Source of the DNA: Bradyrhizobium manausense
Lineage (GTDB): Bacteria; Pseudomonadota; Alphaproteobacteria; Rhizobiales; Xanthobacteraceae
Assembly (NCBI RefSeq): GCF_018130615.1
Contig: NZ_JAFCKB010000021.1
Span: 1 to 64,000, forward strand
Direction of reading: 5' to 3'
DNA length: 64,000 nucleotides
Part shown: positions 42,028 through 50,968 of the stretch, piece after piece
Numbering within the stretch: position 1 is the stretch's first letter
How the letters are laid out: each line of letters begins with the position of its first letter
Notes under the pieces: generated by a model
Databases searched by the model: none
What the model was told of the DNA's origin: nothing
Seen by the model: the letters and a program-made list of their open reading frames with translations, nothing else
Made by a program: the position numbers and the translations under genes

Positions 42028-42693
42028 ATGTTGCATGAGGAAGTCGTCGGCCGCATCCGCGACATTCTGCTCGACGGCGAGATCCCGCCGGGCGCACGGA
42101 TTCCCGAGCGCGAGCTGTGCGAGCGGCTCGACATCTCGCGCACGCCGCTGCGTGAAGCGCTCAAGGTGCTCGCGGCCGAGGGTCTCGTGCAGCTCCTGCC
42201 CCATCGCGGCTCGCGCGCGGCCAAACTGACCGACAAGGACATGCGCGACCTCTTCGAAGTGTGTCAGGGTCTCGAAGCGCTGGCGGGCGAGCTCGCCTGC
42301 GAACGCATCACCGATCACGAGATCGCGGAGATTGCCGCGGCCCACGCGGCGATGGTGCAGCATTATCGCGAAGGCGACCTGCTGCAATATTATCGCGGCA
42401 ACCGCGCCATTCACGAGGGGATCGTCAACGCGGCCGGCAATCCCGTGCTCTCAGGGCTCTATGCATCGGTGACCGCACGCATCCGCCGAGCGCGCTACGT
42501 CACGCCGATGACGCCGCAGCGCTGGGCATTCGCCGTCAGCGAGCACGAGGCCATCCTGAACGCACTCCAGCGCCGCGACGGCGCCGGCCTCTCCCACATC
42601 TTGCGCGCGCATCTGCGCCACAAGCGCGAAGAGGTTTTGCAGGCGGGTTTTGCCGAAACGGAAGCAAGCGAGCTCACGCTGAAGATCGCGTGA
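42028..42693 (+). CDS. GntR family regulator, FadR/FCD subfamily
   Basis: A 221-residue regulator. N-terminal winged helix with ERELCERLDISRTPLREALKVLAAEGLVQLLPHRGSRAA (about 25-65); C-terminal all-helical FCD domain (about 80-210) with an EACQGLEALAGE-like region and histidines H109..., H... as possible metal ligands. Divergent from the crotonase-CoA-transferase-Tct operon. Start ATG 42028. It probably represses that operon until a pathway intermediate binds. Confidence 0.92.
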   Translation: MLHEEVVGRIRDILLDGEIPPGARIPERELCERLDISRTPLREALKVLAAEGLVQLLPHRGSRAAKLTDKDMRDLFEVCQGLEALAGELACERITDHEIAEIAAAHAAMVQHYREGDLLQYYRGNRAIHEGIVNAAGNPVLSGLYASVTARIRRARYVTPMTPQRWAFAVSEHEAILNALQRRDGAGLSHILRAHLRHKREEVLQAGFAETEASELTLKIA

Positions 42694-42703
42694 TAAGCCC
42701 CTG

Positions 42704-43423
42704 CTAGCAGCCCAGCCGGTCGGCGATCCCGCCAAAATCCTTGGCGACGATGTCCCAAGTGCCGGTGGCCTCGAAGTCGACCTTCTGCAACGGACCATAC
42801 TCGGTCGGCCGCGCCACGAACGCGGTCTTCAGGCCGTACTTCTGCGCGGCGGCGAGATCGCCATTGTGGGCAGCGACCATCATTACCTGCTCGGGCTTGA
42901 GGCCAAGCAGCTTTGCTGCGCCGAGATAGGTTTCGGGATCCGGCTTGTAGTGCGCGAAAAGTTCGGCCGACATCACGAGGTCCCACGGGAGCCCCGCGTG
43001 CTTCGCCATGTTGGTGAGCAGCGCGACGTTGCCGTTTGACAGCGGCGAGATCACGAACTTCGTCTTCAGCCGCGTCAGGCCGGCGACACTGTCGGGCCAG
43101 GGATTGAGACGATGCCAGCCCTTGGTGAGGTGATCGAGATCGGCGTCCGTGAGCCCCTTGATCTCGAACTTCTCGACGAGCTTTTCCAGCGAGCGGCGAT
43201 GCAGATCATCCAGCATGACGTAGCCGCGCTCGGGATGCTTGCGCACGTCGTCCATGGACGCGACATACATGCCGCGCCAACCGTCGACCAGAGCCGTCCA
43301 GTCGGCGCTGATGCCGCGCTGCTTGCTCCACCACATGAAGTCGGTGATCAGGCTGGTGCGCCAGTCGACGACGGTGCCGAACACGTCGAAGACGAGGGCT
43401 TTGACCGCGGAGAGATCGGACAT
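42704..43423 (-). CDS. HAD family type II haloacid dehalogenase-like hydrolase
   Basis: A 239-residue hydrolase. Motif I is VFDVFGTVVDWRTS with the nucleophilic Asp at about residue 13, the serine motif is SPLSNGNVALL, and KPDPETYLGAAK supplies the lysine and the aspartates of motif III. Such proteins hydrolyse 2-haloacids or phosphates. The second motif matches L-2-haloacid dehalogenases better than phosphatases, but specificity is not proved. Downstream of glpX on the same strand across a 143-bp gap holding a palindromic repeat. Confidence 0.88.
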   Translation of the reverse strand: MSDLSAVKALVFDVFGTVVDWRTSLITDFMWWSKQRGISADWTALVDGWRGMYVASMDDVRKHPERGYVMLDDLHRRSLEKLVEKFEIKGLTDADLDHLTKGWHRLNPWPDSVAGLTRLKTKFVISPLSNGNVALLTNMAKHAGLPWDLVMSAELFAHYKPDPETYLGAAKLLGLKPEQVMMVAAHNGDLAAAQKYGLKTAFVARPTEYGPLQKVDFEATGTWDIVAKDFGGIADRLGC

Positions 43424-43449
43424 TGGGCGCTTCCTCTTTGGTGTTGTTG

Positions 43450-43557
43450 GTCATTCCGGGGCGCGCATCAGCGCGAACCCGGAATCCAGAGGTTGTCGGC
43501 GCGAGATTCCGGGTTCTCCGGGCCGCGCTTTGCGCGGTCCCATCGCCCCGGAATGAC
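43450..43557. repeat. Palindromic intergenic element (108 bp)
   Basis: GTCATTCCGGGGCG (43450-43463) and CGCCCCGGAATGAC (43544-43557) are perfect inverted arms; internal GAACCCGGAATC and GATTCCGGGTTC pair as well. The same outer arms occur at 52841-52938. It separates glpX from the dehalogenase gene. This is a REP/RIME-like rhizobial repeat. Confidence 0.85.
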
Positions 43558-43565
43558 GGAGACCA

Positions 43566-44567
43566 TCAGTCCAGGTGGAACTTCGCGAGTTCGCGGTGCT
43601 CGGCCTTGATGTAGCGCACTGTGCCGGTGACGGAGCGCATCACCACCGTCTCGGTCTCGATCACGCCGTCCTTGCGGAATTTGACGCCCGAGAGCAGCGA
43701 GCCCGTGGTGACGCCGGTGGCAGCAAACAGGCAGTCGCCGCGCGCCATGTCCTCGATGCCGTAGATCATCTTGGGATCGTTGACGCCCATCTTGGCCGCG
43801 CGTTCGCGCTTCTCGTCGGAATCGAGGATCAGGCGGCACTGCATCTGGCCGCCGATGCAGCGCAGCGCCACCGCCGCGAGCACGCCTTCCGGCGCGCCGC
43901 CGGTGCCGAGATACATGTCGACGCCGGTGTTGTCGGGGTCGGCGCAGTGGATCACGCCGGCGACGTCGCCGTCGGTGATGAGACGCACCGCCGCCCCCGT
44001 CGAACGCACGCTCTCGATGATGCTGGCATGACGTGGACGGTCGAGCACGAGAACGGTGATGCCCTCGGGCTTGACGCCCTTGGCCTTGGCGAGACGGCGG
44101 ACGTTGTCAGCGGGCGAAGCGTCGAGCTCGACGACGCCCTTGTCGTAGCCGGGGCCGATTGCGAGCTTCTGCATGTAGACGTCGGGCGCGTGCAGCAGCG
44201 TGCCGCCGTCGGCCATCGCCATCGTGGCGATCGAGCCCGGCATGTTCTTGGCGCACAGTGTGGTGCCCTCGAGCGGGTCGACCGCGATATCGACTTCCGG
44301 ACCGGCATTCACGCCGACCTTCTCGCCGATGTAGAGCATCGGCGCTTCGTCGCGCTCACCCTCGCCGATCACGATGGTGCCCTGGATCGGCAGCTTGTTG
44401 AGCTCTCGGCGCATGGCGTCGACGGCGGCCTGGTCAGCCGCCTTTTCCTGCCCGTGCCCGCGCAGCCGCGCCGACGACACTGCCGCCCGCTCCGTCACGC
44501 GCACGATCTCCAACGTGAGAATGCGCTCGAGCAACGCCTGCGGCGGCACTGAAATATGGGTCGACAT
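43566..44567 (-). CDS. glpX: Fructose-1,6-bisphosphatase class II (GlpX)
   Basis: A 333-residue lithium-sensitive phosphatase that makes fructose 6-phosphate in gluconeogenesis and, in some autotrophs, the Calvin cycle. Hallmarks: VVIGEGERDEAPMLYIGEKVG, VDPLEGTTLCAKNMPGSIATMAM (metal site), and GTGGAPEGVLAAVALRCIGGQMQ. Length equals the family. Same strand and downstream of hom across 138 bp holding a palindrome. Confidence 0.96.
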   Translation of the reverse strand: MSTHISVPPQALLERILTLEIVRVTERAAVSSARLRGHGQEKAADQAAVDAMRRELNKLPIQGTIVIGEGERDEAPMLYIGEKVGVNAGPEVDIAVDPLEGTTLCAKNMPGSIATMAMADGGTLLHAPDVYMQKLAIGPGYDKGVVELDASPADNVRRLAKAKGVKPEGITVLVLDRPRHASIIESVRSTGAAVRLITDGDVAGVIHCADPDNTGVDMYLGTGGAPEGVLAAVALRCIGGQMQCRLILDSDEKRERAAKMGVNDPKMIYGIEDMARGDCLFAATGVTTGSLLSGVKFRKDGVIETETVVMRSVTGTVRYIKAEHRELAKFHLD

Positions 44568-44656
44568 CGGCTAACTCCTTCGAAACGTTTGGGACGGACA
44601 TCTCCGTCCGCATCAACTCGTAACACCCACAGTTCGTTCGAACCGCTTTATGGTTT

Positions 44657-44705
44657 GAGCATGACCTGTCCGGAAAACCGCGTCACACTTTTCCGGATCA
44701 TGCTC
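44657..44705. repeat. Palindromic repeat after hom
   Basis: GAGCATGA (44657-44664) and TCATGCTC (44698-44705) are the ends of a short palindrome containing TGTCCGGAAAACCGCG and ACTTTTCCGGATCA. It is a rhizobial dispersed repeat; a second copy is at 49911-49959. Its right end touches the hom stop codon and it may act as terminator for hom. Confidence 0.7.
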
Positions 44706-46021
44706 TAGTTCTTCTCAATCCGTATGACCTGCGGCCGTCCGCTGATGACCTTGTCCTTCTGCACGGCCGCGAGCGCGCGGCGCACGGCGTCCTCATGCGT
44801 GGCATAGGTGATCAGGATGACGGGCACGGGCACGGCCTTGCCATTTGCCGGTGCGACGCCGCCATTGGGATGGCGCTGCACGATGGACTCGATCGAAATC
44901 TTCTGCTCTGCGAGCCGGGTCGCGATTGCAGCCGCGGTGCCCGGGAAATCACGCGCCAGCAGGCGGATGTAGTAGCCGCCCTCGTGCCGCTCCATCGGCG
45001 CCTTCTTGGTGTCGCGCAGCTGCGCGATCGGCCGGCCGAATGGATTGGCGCGGATGCCGCGCGCGACGTCGGCGATATCAGCAACGACGGCGGACGCGGT
45101 TGCGGCGCCGCCTGCGCCGGGGCCGACCAGCGTGATCGGCGGAATGCCCTCGCCATCGATCGTGACCGCATTGGTGACACCCATCACCTGCGCGATCGAG
45201 GAGGATTTGGGAACCATGGTCGGATGCACGCGCTGCTCGATGCCCTTGGCGGTGCGAACGGCAACGCCGAGCAGCTTGACGCGATAGCCGAGATCAGCGG
45301 CGGCGCGTAAGTCTTCCGGCGCGATGGAGGAGATACCTTCGACATACACCGCGCTTTGAGCAACTTTCGTGCCGAAAGCGAGGCTGGCGAGAATGGCGAG
45401 CTTTTGTGCGGTGTCGTGACCATCGACGTCGAAGGACGGATTGGCCTCGGCATAGCCGAGCCGCTGCGCATCCTTGAGACACTCGGCAAACGACAGCCCC
45501 TCCTGCTCCATCCGCGTCAGGATGTAATTGCAGGTGCCGTTGAGAATGCCGTAGACGCGATTGATGCCGGTTCCCGCAAGACCTTCGCGTAGCGTTTTGA
45601 TGACGGGGATCGCTGCGCCAACGGCTGCCTCGAAATTCAGCGCACCGCCATGCTTTTCGGCGGCCTTGGCGAGCTTGATGCCGTGCTTGGCGAGCAACGC
45701 CTTGTTGGCGGTGACGACCGACTTGCCGGCGTTGAGCGCCGCTTCGACCGCGGAGAGCGCAGGATCGCCGGCGCCGCCCATCAGTTCGACGAAGCAATCG
45801 ATGCCGGGATGCGTGGCGAGCGCCATCGGATCCTTCGCCCATTCGACGCCGCGCAGGTCGATGCTGCGCTTCTTGGCCTTGGAGCGTGCGGTGACAGCGA
45901 CGACGCGGATGCCGCGGCCGCTGCGGCCCGCGAGCACGCGGGCCTGCGTTTCAATCAAACGGACAACTTCGGCGCCCACGGTGCCGAGCCCCGCTATGCC
46001 CACTTTCAGGGGTGCAACCAT
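44705..46021 (-). CDS. hom: Homoserine dehydrogenase
   Basis: A 438-residue enzyme making homoserine, the branch point to threonine and methionine. It has IAGLGTVGAEVVRLIET for NAD(P) binding, NGTCNYILTRMEQEG (substrate site), GYAEANPSFDVDGHDTAQKLAIL, and a C-terminal ACT domain (last 80 residues, RDFPGTAAAIATRLAEQKISIESIVQ) for allosteric threonine sensing. Overlaps or abuts the palindrome 44657-44705. It lies 30 bp downstream of the aminotransferase gene, hence likely in one transcript. Confidence 0.96.
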   Translation of the reverse strand: MVAPLKVGIAGLGTVGAEVVRLIETQARVLAGRSGRGIRVVAVTARSKAKKRSIDLRGVEWAKDPMALATHPGIDCFVELMGGAGDPALSAVEAALNAGKSVVTANKALLAKHGIKLAKAAEKHGGALNFEAAVGAAIPVIKTLREGLAGTGINRVYGILNGTCNYILTRMEQEGLSFAECLKDAQRLGYAEANPSFDVDGHDTAQKLAILASLAFGTKVAQSAVYVEGISSIAPEDLRAAADLGYRVKLLGVAVRTAKGIEQRVHPTMVPKSSSIAQVMGVTNAVTIDGEGIPPITLVGPGAGGAATASAVVADIADVARGIRANPFGRPIAQLRDTKKAPMERHEGGYYIRLLARDFPGTAAAIATRLAEQKISIESIVQRHPNGGVAPANGKAVPVPVILITYATHEDAVRRALAAVQKDKVISGRPQVIRIEKN

Positions 46022-46050
46022 GATGCTTTAGAAAACCTGCAGAAGAGAAC

Positions 46051-47271
46051 TTAACGCCGGTTGGCGAGTGGAACGACGTTGTGCAACGTTTCGATGCCGC
46101 TTTCAAGGAAGCGGCGCACGCCGCGCGCGGCTTGCCTGATCCGTTGCTCGTTTTCCACCATGGCGATGCGGACATATCCTTCACCATGCTCGCCGAAGCC
46201 GACGCCGGGCGAGACCGCGACACCGGACTTCTCCACCATCAGGGTCGCAAACTGCATGCTGCCGACGCTGCGGAAGGCTTCCGGCAGCGGCACCCAGGCG
46301 AACATCGAAGCTTCCGGCGGCGGAATCTCCCACCCCGCCCGGCCGAACGATTCCACCAGCGCGTCGCGGCGCTTGCGATAGGTGTCGCGCATCTCCTTGA
46401 TGCAGTCGTCGGGACCGTTCAGCGCCGCGGTCGCAGCGACCTGCACCGGCGTGAAGGCACCGTAGTCGAGATAGGATTTGACGCGGGCGAGCGCTGCGAT
46501 CACGCGCTCATTGCCGACCGCAAAGCCCATGCGCCAGCCGGCCATCGAATAGGTCTTCGACATCGAGGTGAACTCGACGGTGACGTCCATCGCGCCGGGC
46601 ACCTGGAGCACCGAGGGCGGCGGGTTGTTCTCGTCGAAATAGACCTCGGCATAAGCCAGGTCGGACAGGATCAGAATCTCGTGCTTCTTCGCGAACGCGA
46701 CGAGATCCTTGTAGAAATCGAGGCTCGCGACATAGGCGGTCGGGTTCGAGGGATAGCAGACCACCAGCGCGAGCGGCTTCGGGATCGAATGCACGATCGC
46801 CCGCTCCACCGCCTCGAAGAATTGCGGCGTCGGCTCCGAGGGCACCGAGCGGATCACGCCGCCCGCCATCAAAAAGCCGAAGGCGTGAATCGGGTAGCTC
46901 GGGTTCGGGCAGAGGATGACGTCGCCCGGCGCGGTGATCGCCTGGGCCACGTTGGCAAAACCCTCCTTCGAGCCGAGCGTCGCCACCACCTGGGTGTCGG
47001 GATTGAGCTTCACGCCGAAGCGGCGGGCGTAATAGGCAGCCTGGGCCCGGCGCAGGCCGGGGATGCCGCGCGATGCCGAGTAGCGGTCGGTGCGCGGCTT
47101 GCCCAGCGTCTCCTTCAGCTTCTCCAGCACATGCGGCGGGGCCGGCAGATCCGGATTGCCCATGCCGAGATCGATGATGTCGGCGCCGGCATTCCGCGCG
47201 GCCGCCTTGGCCCGGTTGACTTGCTCGAACACGTAAGGCGGAAGGCGGCGGATGCGGTAAAAATCGTCCAT
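46051..47271 (-). CDS. alaC: Aminotransferase class I/II (AlaC / LL-diaminopimelate aminotransferase type)
   Basis: A 406-residue PLP enzyme. The PLP lysine is in SMSKTYSMAGWRMGF; AGDIIDLGMGNPDLPAPPHV at the N-terminus and FGEHGEGYVRIAMVENEQRIRQA at the C-terminus are the AlaC/DapL-type motifs. It sits upstream of hom, another amino-acid gene. AlaC (glutamate-pyruvate aminotransferase) is the most frequent annotation for this arrangement, but diaminopimelate or other aminotransferase activity cannot be excluded. ATG 47271 gives MDDFYRIRRLPPYVF. Confidence 0.88.
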   Translation of the reverse strand: MDDFYRIRRLPPYVFEQVNRAKAAARNAGADIIDLGMGNPDLPAPPHVLEKLKETLGKPRTDRYSASRGIPGLRRAQAAYYARRFGVKLNPDTQVVATLGSKEGFANVAQAITAPGDVILCPNPSYPIHAFGFLMAGGVIRSVPSEPTPQFFEAVERAIVHSIPKPLALVVCYPSNPTAYVASLDFYKDLVAFAKKHEILILSDLAYAEVYFDENNPPPSVLQVPGAMDVTVEFTSMSKTYSMAGWRMGFAVGNERVIAALARVKSYLDYGAFTPVQVAATAALNGPDDCIKEMRDTYRKRRDALVESFGRAGWEIPPPEASMFAWVPLPEAFRSVGSMQFATLMVEKSGVAVSPGVGFGEHGEGYVRIAMVENEQRIRQAARGVRRFLESGIETLHNVVPLANRR

Positions 47272-47541
47272 GGCTCTCTGGGCTCCGGGCAACCGGTCAG
47301 GGAAGAATCAAGAGGCCATGCCGCCTCTCCGAAGGGCATCAACTCTTTCGCGAAAATCGCTCAAAAACAAATACTTGGAGCAATTTTCGGCGACAGGAGC
47401 TGAAGTTCCTCGCCCTGACTCTCGGCTGAATGAACGTCTTTTAGCACGGAGTGACGGGGGCGCCAGCGATTACCTTGCATCGCCCGCTGAGCGCCCCATC
47501 CTTGCATCGGCAGCCCGACTGGGTGGTCCTACTCCGCGTTC

Positions 47542-47817
47542 TTACTTGGCGTCCTTGGCGGCGACGGCCTGGCGGTCGCGAGCGGCGGCAAGCTCGGCCT
47601 CGATCTTGGCGCGCTGGTCGGGTGGGATGATCGCCTGATCACGATCCGGCGGCAGGTCGTGCACCGGCAGATAAGCACCGGGCTCCCTGGGATGAGCCGG
47701 CGTGTCGGCAGCCGACATATCCGCGATCTGGCTCGAACAGCCGCCAAGCGCGAACGCCGCCGTCAGCAGCGCGCAGCATGCAAGCCGCGACTTTTGCAGG
47801 TCCCACAACGCAAACAC
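47542..47817 (-). CDS. Small lipoprotein
   Basis: A 91-residue lipoprotein with a type II signal: hydrophobic stretch LACCALLTAAFALGGC, lipobox LGGC at about residue 27. The mature part is polar and ends with a coiled-coil-like helix (AKIEAELAAARDRQAVAAKDAK). Outer-membrane or periplasmic anchoring likely; function unknown. Divergent from phaC. Confidence 0.85.
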   Translation of the reverse strand: MFALWDLQKSRLACCALLTAAFALGGCSSQIADMSAADTPAHPREPGAYLPVHDLPPDRDQAIIPPDQRAKIEAELAAARDRQAVAAKDAK

Positions 47818-48069
47818 CTGGGAATTCCCCTACTCGTCCCATGCGAGGCCGCCGGAGCTTAACCCGACAACCTGCCCAAGCTCAAACCATTGCTGCCCAC
47901 AAATGGTACGAGCGAGAAATCATCCAAGGCCCACGTCCGGAGAAGTGCACTTTGATTGTGACAAAAGCAAGAAGCCTTGTCGCAGTGCAGCACATCTTCG
48001 CGCGTGTTTAATGCGAAACCAGCGAGCTTCGCGGTGACGAATACGGATTGAATCGTTACTGTCGGCCCC

Positions 48070-49911
48070 ATGAGCATCGCCACGACCGACACGCCCAAAT
48101 CCGAGATCAAGTCCGGGACCAAGCCCGAGACAAAGTCTGAAACGAAATTCGATGCGGAGGCCTTCGCGATGAATGTCGCGCGGGCGATGGAGAGCGGCGG
48201 CAAGGCGCTCGCCGCGTATCTGAAGCCGCGCGAGACCGGCGAGGTGCAGGACCGCCCGCCGGCCGAGCTGGCCGAGGTCGTCAAGACCTTCACCTCGGTC
48301 GCCGAATACTGGCTGTCCGACCAGTCGCGGTCGTCCGACCTCCAGACCAAGCTCGCCAAGGACTATCTCGACCTCTGGGGCTCGGCGGCGCGGCGCATGG
48401 CCGGGCAGGACGCCCAGCCCGCGATCGCGCCCTCGCCGCGCGACAAGCGCTTTGCCGATCCGGAATGGAAGTCGAACCAGTTCTTCGACTTCATGATGCA
48501 GCTCTATTTGCTCACGACCAAATGGGCGCAGGAGCTGGTGCACGACGCCGAGCTTGATCCGCAGACCCGCCGCAAGGCCGAGTTCTACGTCCAGCAGATC
48601 ACCAACGCGATCTCACCATCGAACTTCGTGCTGACCAATCCGGAGGTGCTGCGCGAGACGGTTGCAAGCAGCGGCGAGAACCTCGCGCGCGGCCTGACGA
48701 TGCTGGCCGAGGACATCGCCGCCGGCAAGGGCATGCTGAAGATCCGCCAGTCCAATCCGGACAACCTCGTCGTCGGCGTCAACATGGCGACGACGCCGGG
48801 CAAGGTGATCTACCAGAACGAGATGATGCAGCTGATCCAGTATTCTCCGACCACGGAGAAGGTGCTGCGCACGCCGTTGCTGATCGTGCCGCCCTGGATC
48901 AACAAGTTCTACATTCTCGATCTCAAGCCGGAGAAATCCTACATCAAGTGGTGCGTCGACCAGGGCATCACGGTGTTCGTGATCTCATGGGTCAATCCCG
49001 ACAGGCGGTTGGGCGCCAAGAGCTGGGAAGACTACATGAAGGAGGGCCCGCTCACGGCGATGGACGTGATCGAAAAGGTCACCGGCGAGATGAAGGTGCA
49101 CACCGCAGGCTATTGCGTCGGCGGCACCATGCTCGCGACCACGCTGGCCTGGCTCGCCGAGAAGCGTCGCCAGCGGGTGAGCTCGGCGACGTTCTTTGCC
49201 GCCCAGGTCGACTTCACCCATGCCGGCGATCTGCTCGTGTTCGTCGACGAAGACCAGATCGCGGCGCTCGAGCAGGACATGAAGGCGTCCGGCGTGCTCG
49301 AAGGCTCCAAGATGGCGATGGCCTTCAACATGCTGCGCTCCAACGATCTGATCTGGTCCTACGTGGTCAGCAATTATCTCAAGGGGCAGCAGCCGAGCGC
49401 GTTCGACCTGCTGCACTGGAATTCCGACGCGACGCGGATGACGCAGGCGAACCATTCCTACTATTTGCGCAACTGCTACCTGGAGAACCGGCTGTCGACG
49501 GGCACCATGGTGCTCGACAACACCCTGCTCGATCTCTCCAAGGTCAAGGTGCCCGTCTACAACCTCGCCACCCGCGAGGACCACATCGCGCCGGCGGAAT
49601 CGGTGCTGTACGGCTCGCAATTCTTCGGCGGCCCCGTGAAATACGTGCTGTCCGGCTCCGGCCATATCGCCGGCGTCGTCAATCCGCCCGCCTCGAACAA
49701 GTACCAGTACTGGACCAACGACAACATCAATGACGTCAACGTCGCCCAGTGGATGAAGGGCGCAGTGGAGCACAAGGGCTCGTGGTGGCCGGACTGGCGC
49801 GAATGGCTGGGCAGCCTCGATCCGGAGGAAGTGCCGGCGCGCAGCGTCGGCACCGAGGCGCTGCCCCCGATCGAGGACGCACCCGGCAGCTATGTCAGGG
49901 TTCGCGCGTAG
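48070..49911 (+). CDS. phaC: Class I polyhydroxyalkanoate synthase
   Basis: A 613-residue granule-associated enzyme that polymerises (R)-3-hydroxyacyl-CoA to PHA. The lipase-box-like motif is AGYCVGGTM with the nucleophilic C349; the catalytic D is in NLATREDHIAP and the H in SGSGHIAGVVNPP. PPWINKFYILDL and the N-terminal class I domain (about 90-330) are also visible. Its first 30 residues are a low-complexity Lys/Thr/Glu segment. No phaA/B nearby. Upstream A/T-rich gap holds its promoter; the palindrome at 49911-49959 is at its end. Confidence 0.96.
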   Translation: MSIATTDTPKSEIKSGTKPETKSETKFDAEAFAMNVARAMESGGKALAAYLKPRETGEVQDRPPAELAEVVKTFTSVAEYWLSDQSRSSDLQTKLAKDYLDLWGSAARRMAGQDAQPAIAPSPRDKRFADPEWKSNQFFDFMMQLYLLTTKWAQELVHDAELDPQTRRKAEFYVQQITNAISPSNFVLTNPEVLRETVASSGENLARGLTMLAEDIAAGKGMLKIRQSNPDNLVVGVNMATTPGKVIYQNEMMQLIQYSPTTEKVLRTPLLIVPPWINKFYILDLKPEKSYIKWCVDQGITVFVISWVNPDRRLGAKSWEDYMKEGPLTAMDVIEKVTGEMKVHTAGYCVGGTMLATTLAWLAEKRRQRVSSATFFAAQVDFTHAGDLLVFVDEDQIAALEQDMKASGVLEGSKMAMAFNMLRSNDLIWSYVVSNYLKGQQPSAFDLLHWNSDATRMTQANHSYYLRNCYLENRLSTGTMVLDNTLLDLSKVKVPVYNLATREDHIAPAESVLYGSQFFGGPVKYVLSGSGHIAGVVNPPASNKYQYWTNDNINDVNVAQWMKGAVEHKGSWWPDWREWLGSLDPEEVPARSVGTEALPPIEDAPGSYVRVRA

Positions 49912-49959
49912 CGCATGATCCGGAAAAGTGCGAAGCGGTTTTCCGAAACGATCATGCGC
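49911..49959. repeat. Palindromic repeat after phaC
   Basis: GCGCATGATC (49911-49920) and GATCATGCGC (49950-49959) are perfect 10-bp inverted arms around GGAAAAGTGCGAAGCGG and TTTTCCG, the same family as 44657-44705. The left arm begins within the phaC stop codon. It is likely to work as a terminator. Confidence 0.8.
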
Positions 49960-50045
49960 AAACCAAAGCTTCCGTGCGCATGGTGCAATCGTGGGCGCTT
50001 GTATAAGCTAACTCCCAAGACAGCGACGACAGAGGGGACCGGGTT

Positions 50046-50444
50046 ATGACGCGTGAATTGTTCTGGCTGACCTGCACGGTGATCCTGACCGGAATCCTCT
50101 GGATTCCCTACACCATCAACCGCTGCCAGGTTCGCGGGCTCAGCGGCGCCATGGCTAACCCCTCGCGCGGCGACAAGCCGCAGGCCGAATGGGCGAACCG
50201 CCTGATGTTCGCGCATGACAACGCGGTCGAGAACCTCGTGCTGTTCGCGCCGCTGGTGCTGATCCTGAACGCGATCGACTATTCCTCGAAATGGACGGTG
50301 CTCGCCTGCGTGGTCTATTTCTGGTCGCGCGTCGCGCATCTGATCGTCTATGCGCTCGGCATCCCCGTATTCCGCACCCTCGCCTTCAGTGTCGGTTTCC
50401 TCGCGCAGGCCGTGCTGGCACTGGCGATCTTCAAGGTGTTTTGA
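50046..50444 (+). CDS. MAPEG family membrane protein
   Basis: A 132-residue protein with four predicted helices, typical of the MAPEG group (membrane-associated proteins in eicosanoid and glutathione metabolism). The conserved RANRLMFAHDNAVENLVLFAPLVL-like segment (here WANRLMFAHDNAVENL) is the signature. Bacterial members bind glutathione but functions are mostly unknown. Start ATG 50046 follows GGGGACC. Confidence 0.88.
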   Translation: MTRELFWLTCTVILTGILWIPYTINRCQVRGLSGAMANPSRGDKPQAEWANRLMFAHDNAVENLVLFAPLVLILNAIDYSSKWTVLACVVYFWSRVAHLIVYALGIPVFRTLAFSVGFLAQAVLALAIFKVF

Positions 50445-50527
50445 GCGCGCAGCGCCGGGGTTCTCTGGACGCTGCTGCAGGGCAAAGATAATCTCGCACG
50501 GCTAGCAAGCGAAGCGAGGAAATCCCG

Positions 50528-50875
50528 ATGCGGATGCTTTTGCCAGTCGTCGCAATGATTTCGTTCGCCGGATTATGCCACGGTGCCGTCGCCCAGGCGC
50601 AATGCCCTGAACTGACGCGGCTGCGCAACGAGGCTGTGGAAGCTGCAAAGCCTCGCGCACGCTCATTGATGCCTGGCTGCGACGGCTATATCCGGGCTTC
50701 GCGGGCCTGGAGCGCGGTGGTCGACTACGCCAGCGAGCATCAGGACGTGTGCGGCATTTCCGACCGCTTGCTCGGCGATTTCGCGACATATCGCCGAGAA
50801 GCGGTGACGGCCCGCAACAACGTCTGCTCGGGTCGCCCCGCTCGGCCGTTTCCGGCCGACATCGTCTTGCAATAG
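50528..50875 (+). CDS. Exported hypothetical protein
   Basis: A 115-residue protein with a signal peptide (LLPVVAMISFAGLCHGAVAQAQ). The mature part has four cysteines (CPEL, GCDG, DVCG, NNVCSG) that could make two disulfides; helical. No recognised family. Periplasmic. Confidence 0.7.
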   Translation: MRMLLPVVAMISFAGLCHGAVAQAQCPELTRLRNEAVEAAKPRARSLMPGCDGYIRASRAWSAVVDYASEHQDVCGISDRLLGDFATYRREAVTARNNVCSGRPARPFPADIVLQ

Positions 50876-50968
50876 GCGTCAAGACTCCGACTCTGCAGCG
50901 CACAGCCATGGGCGATGCTTCGCATCGCCAGCGCTAGCGATGCGCAGCATCCAGAACGTCAACGCGCT

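Noticed and set aside
33402-42693. Search for a sulfatase client (CxPxR) of the formylglycine-generating enzyme
   Set aside because: None of the neighbouring proteins has a sulfatase fold or that motif in a suitable place.
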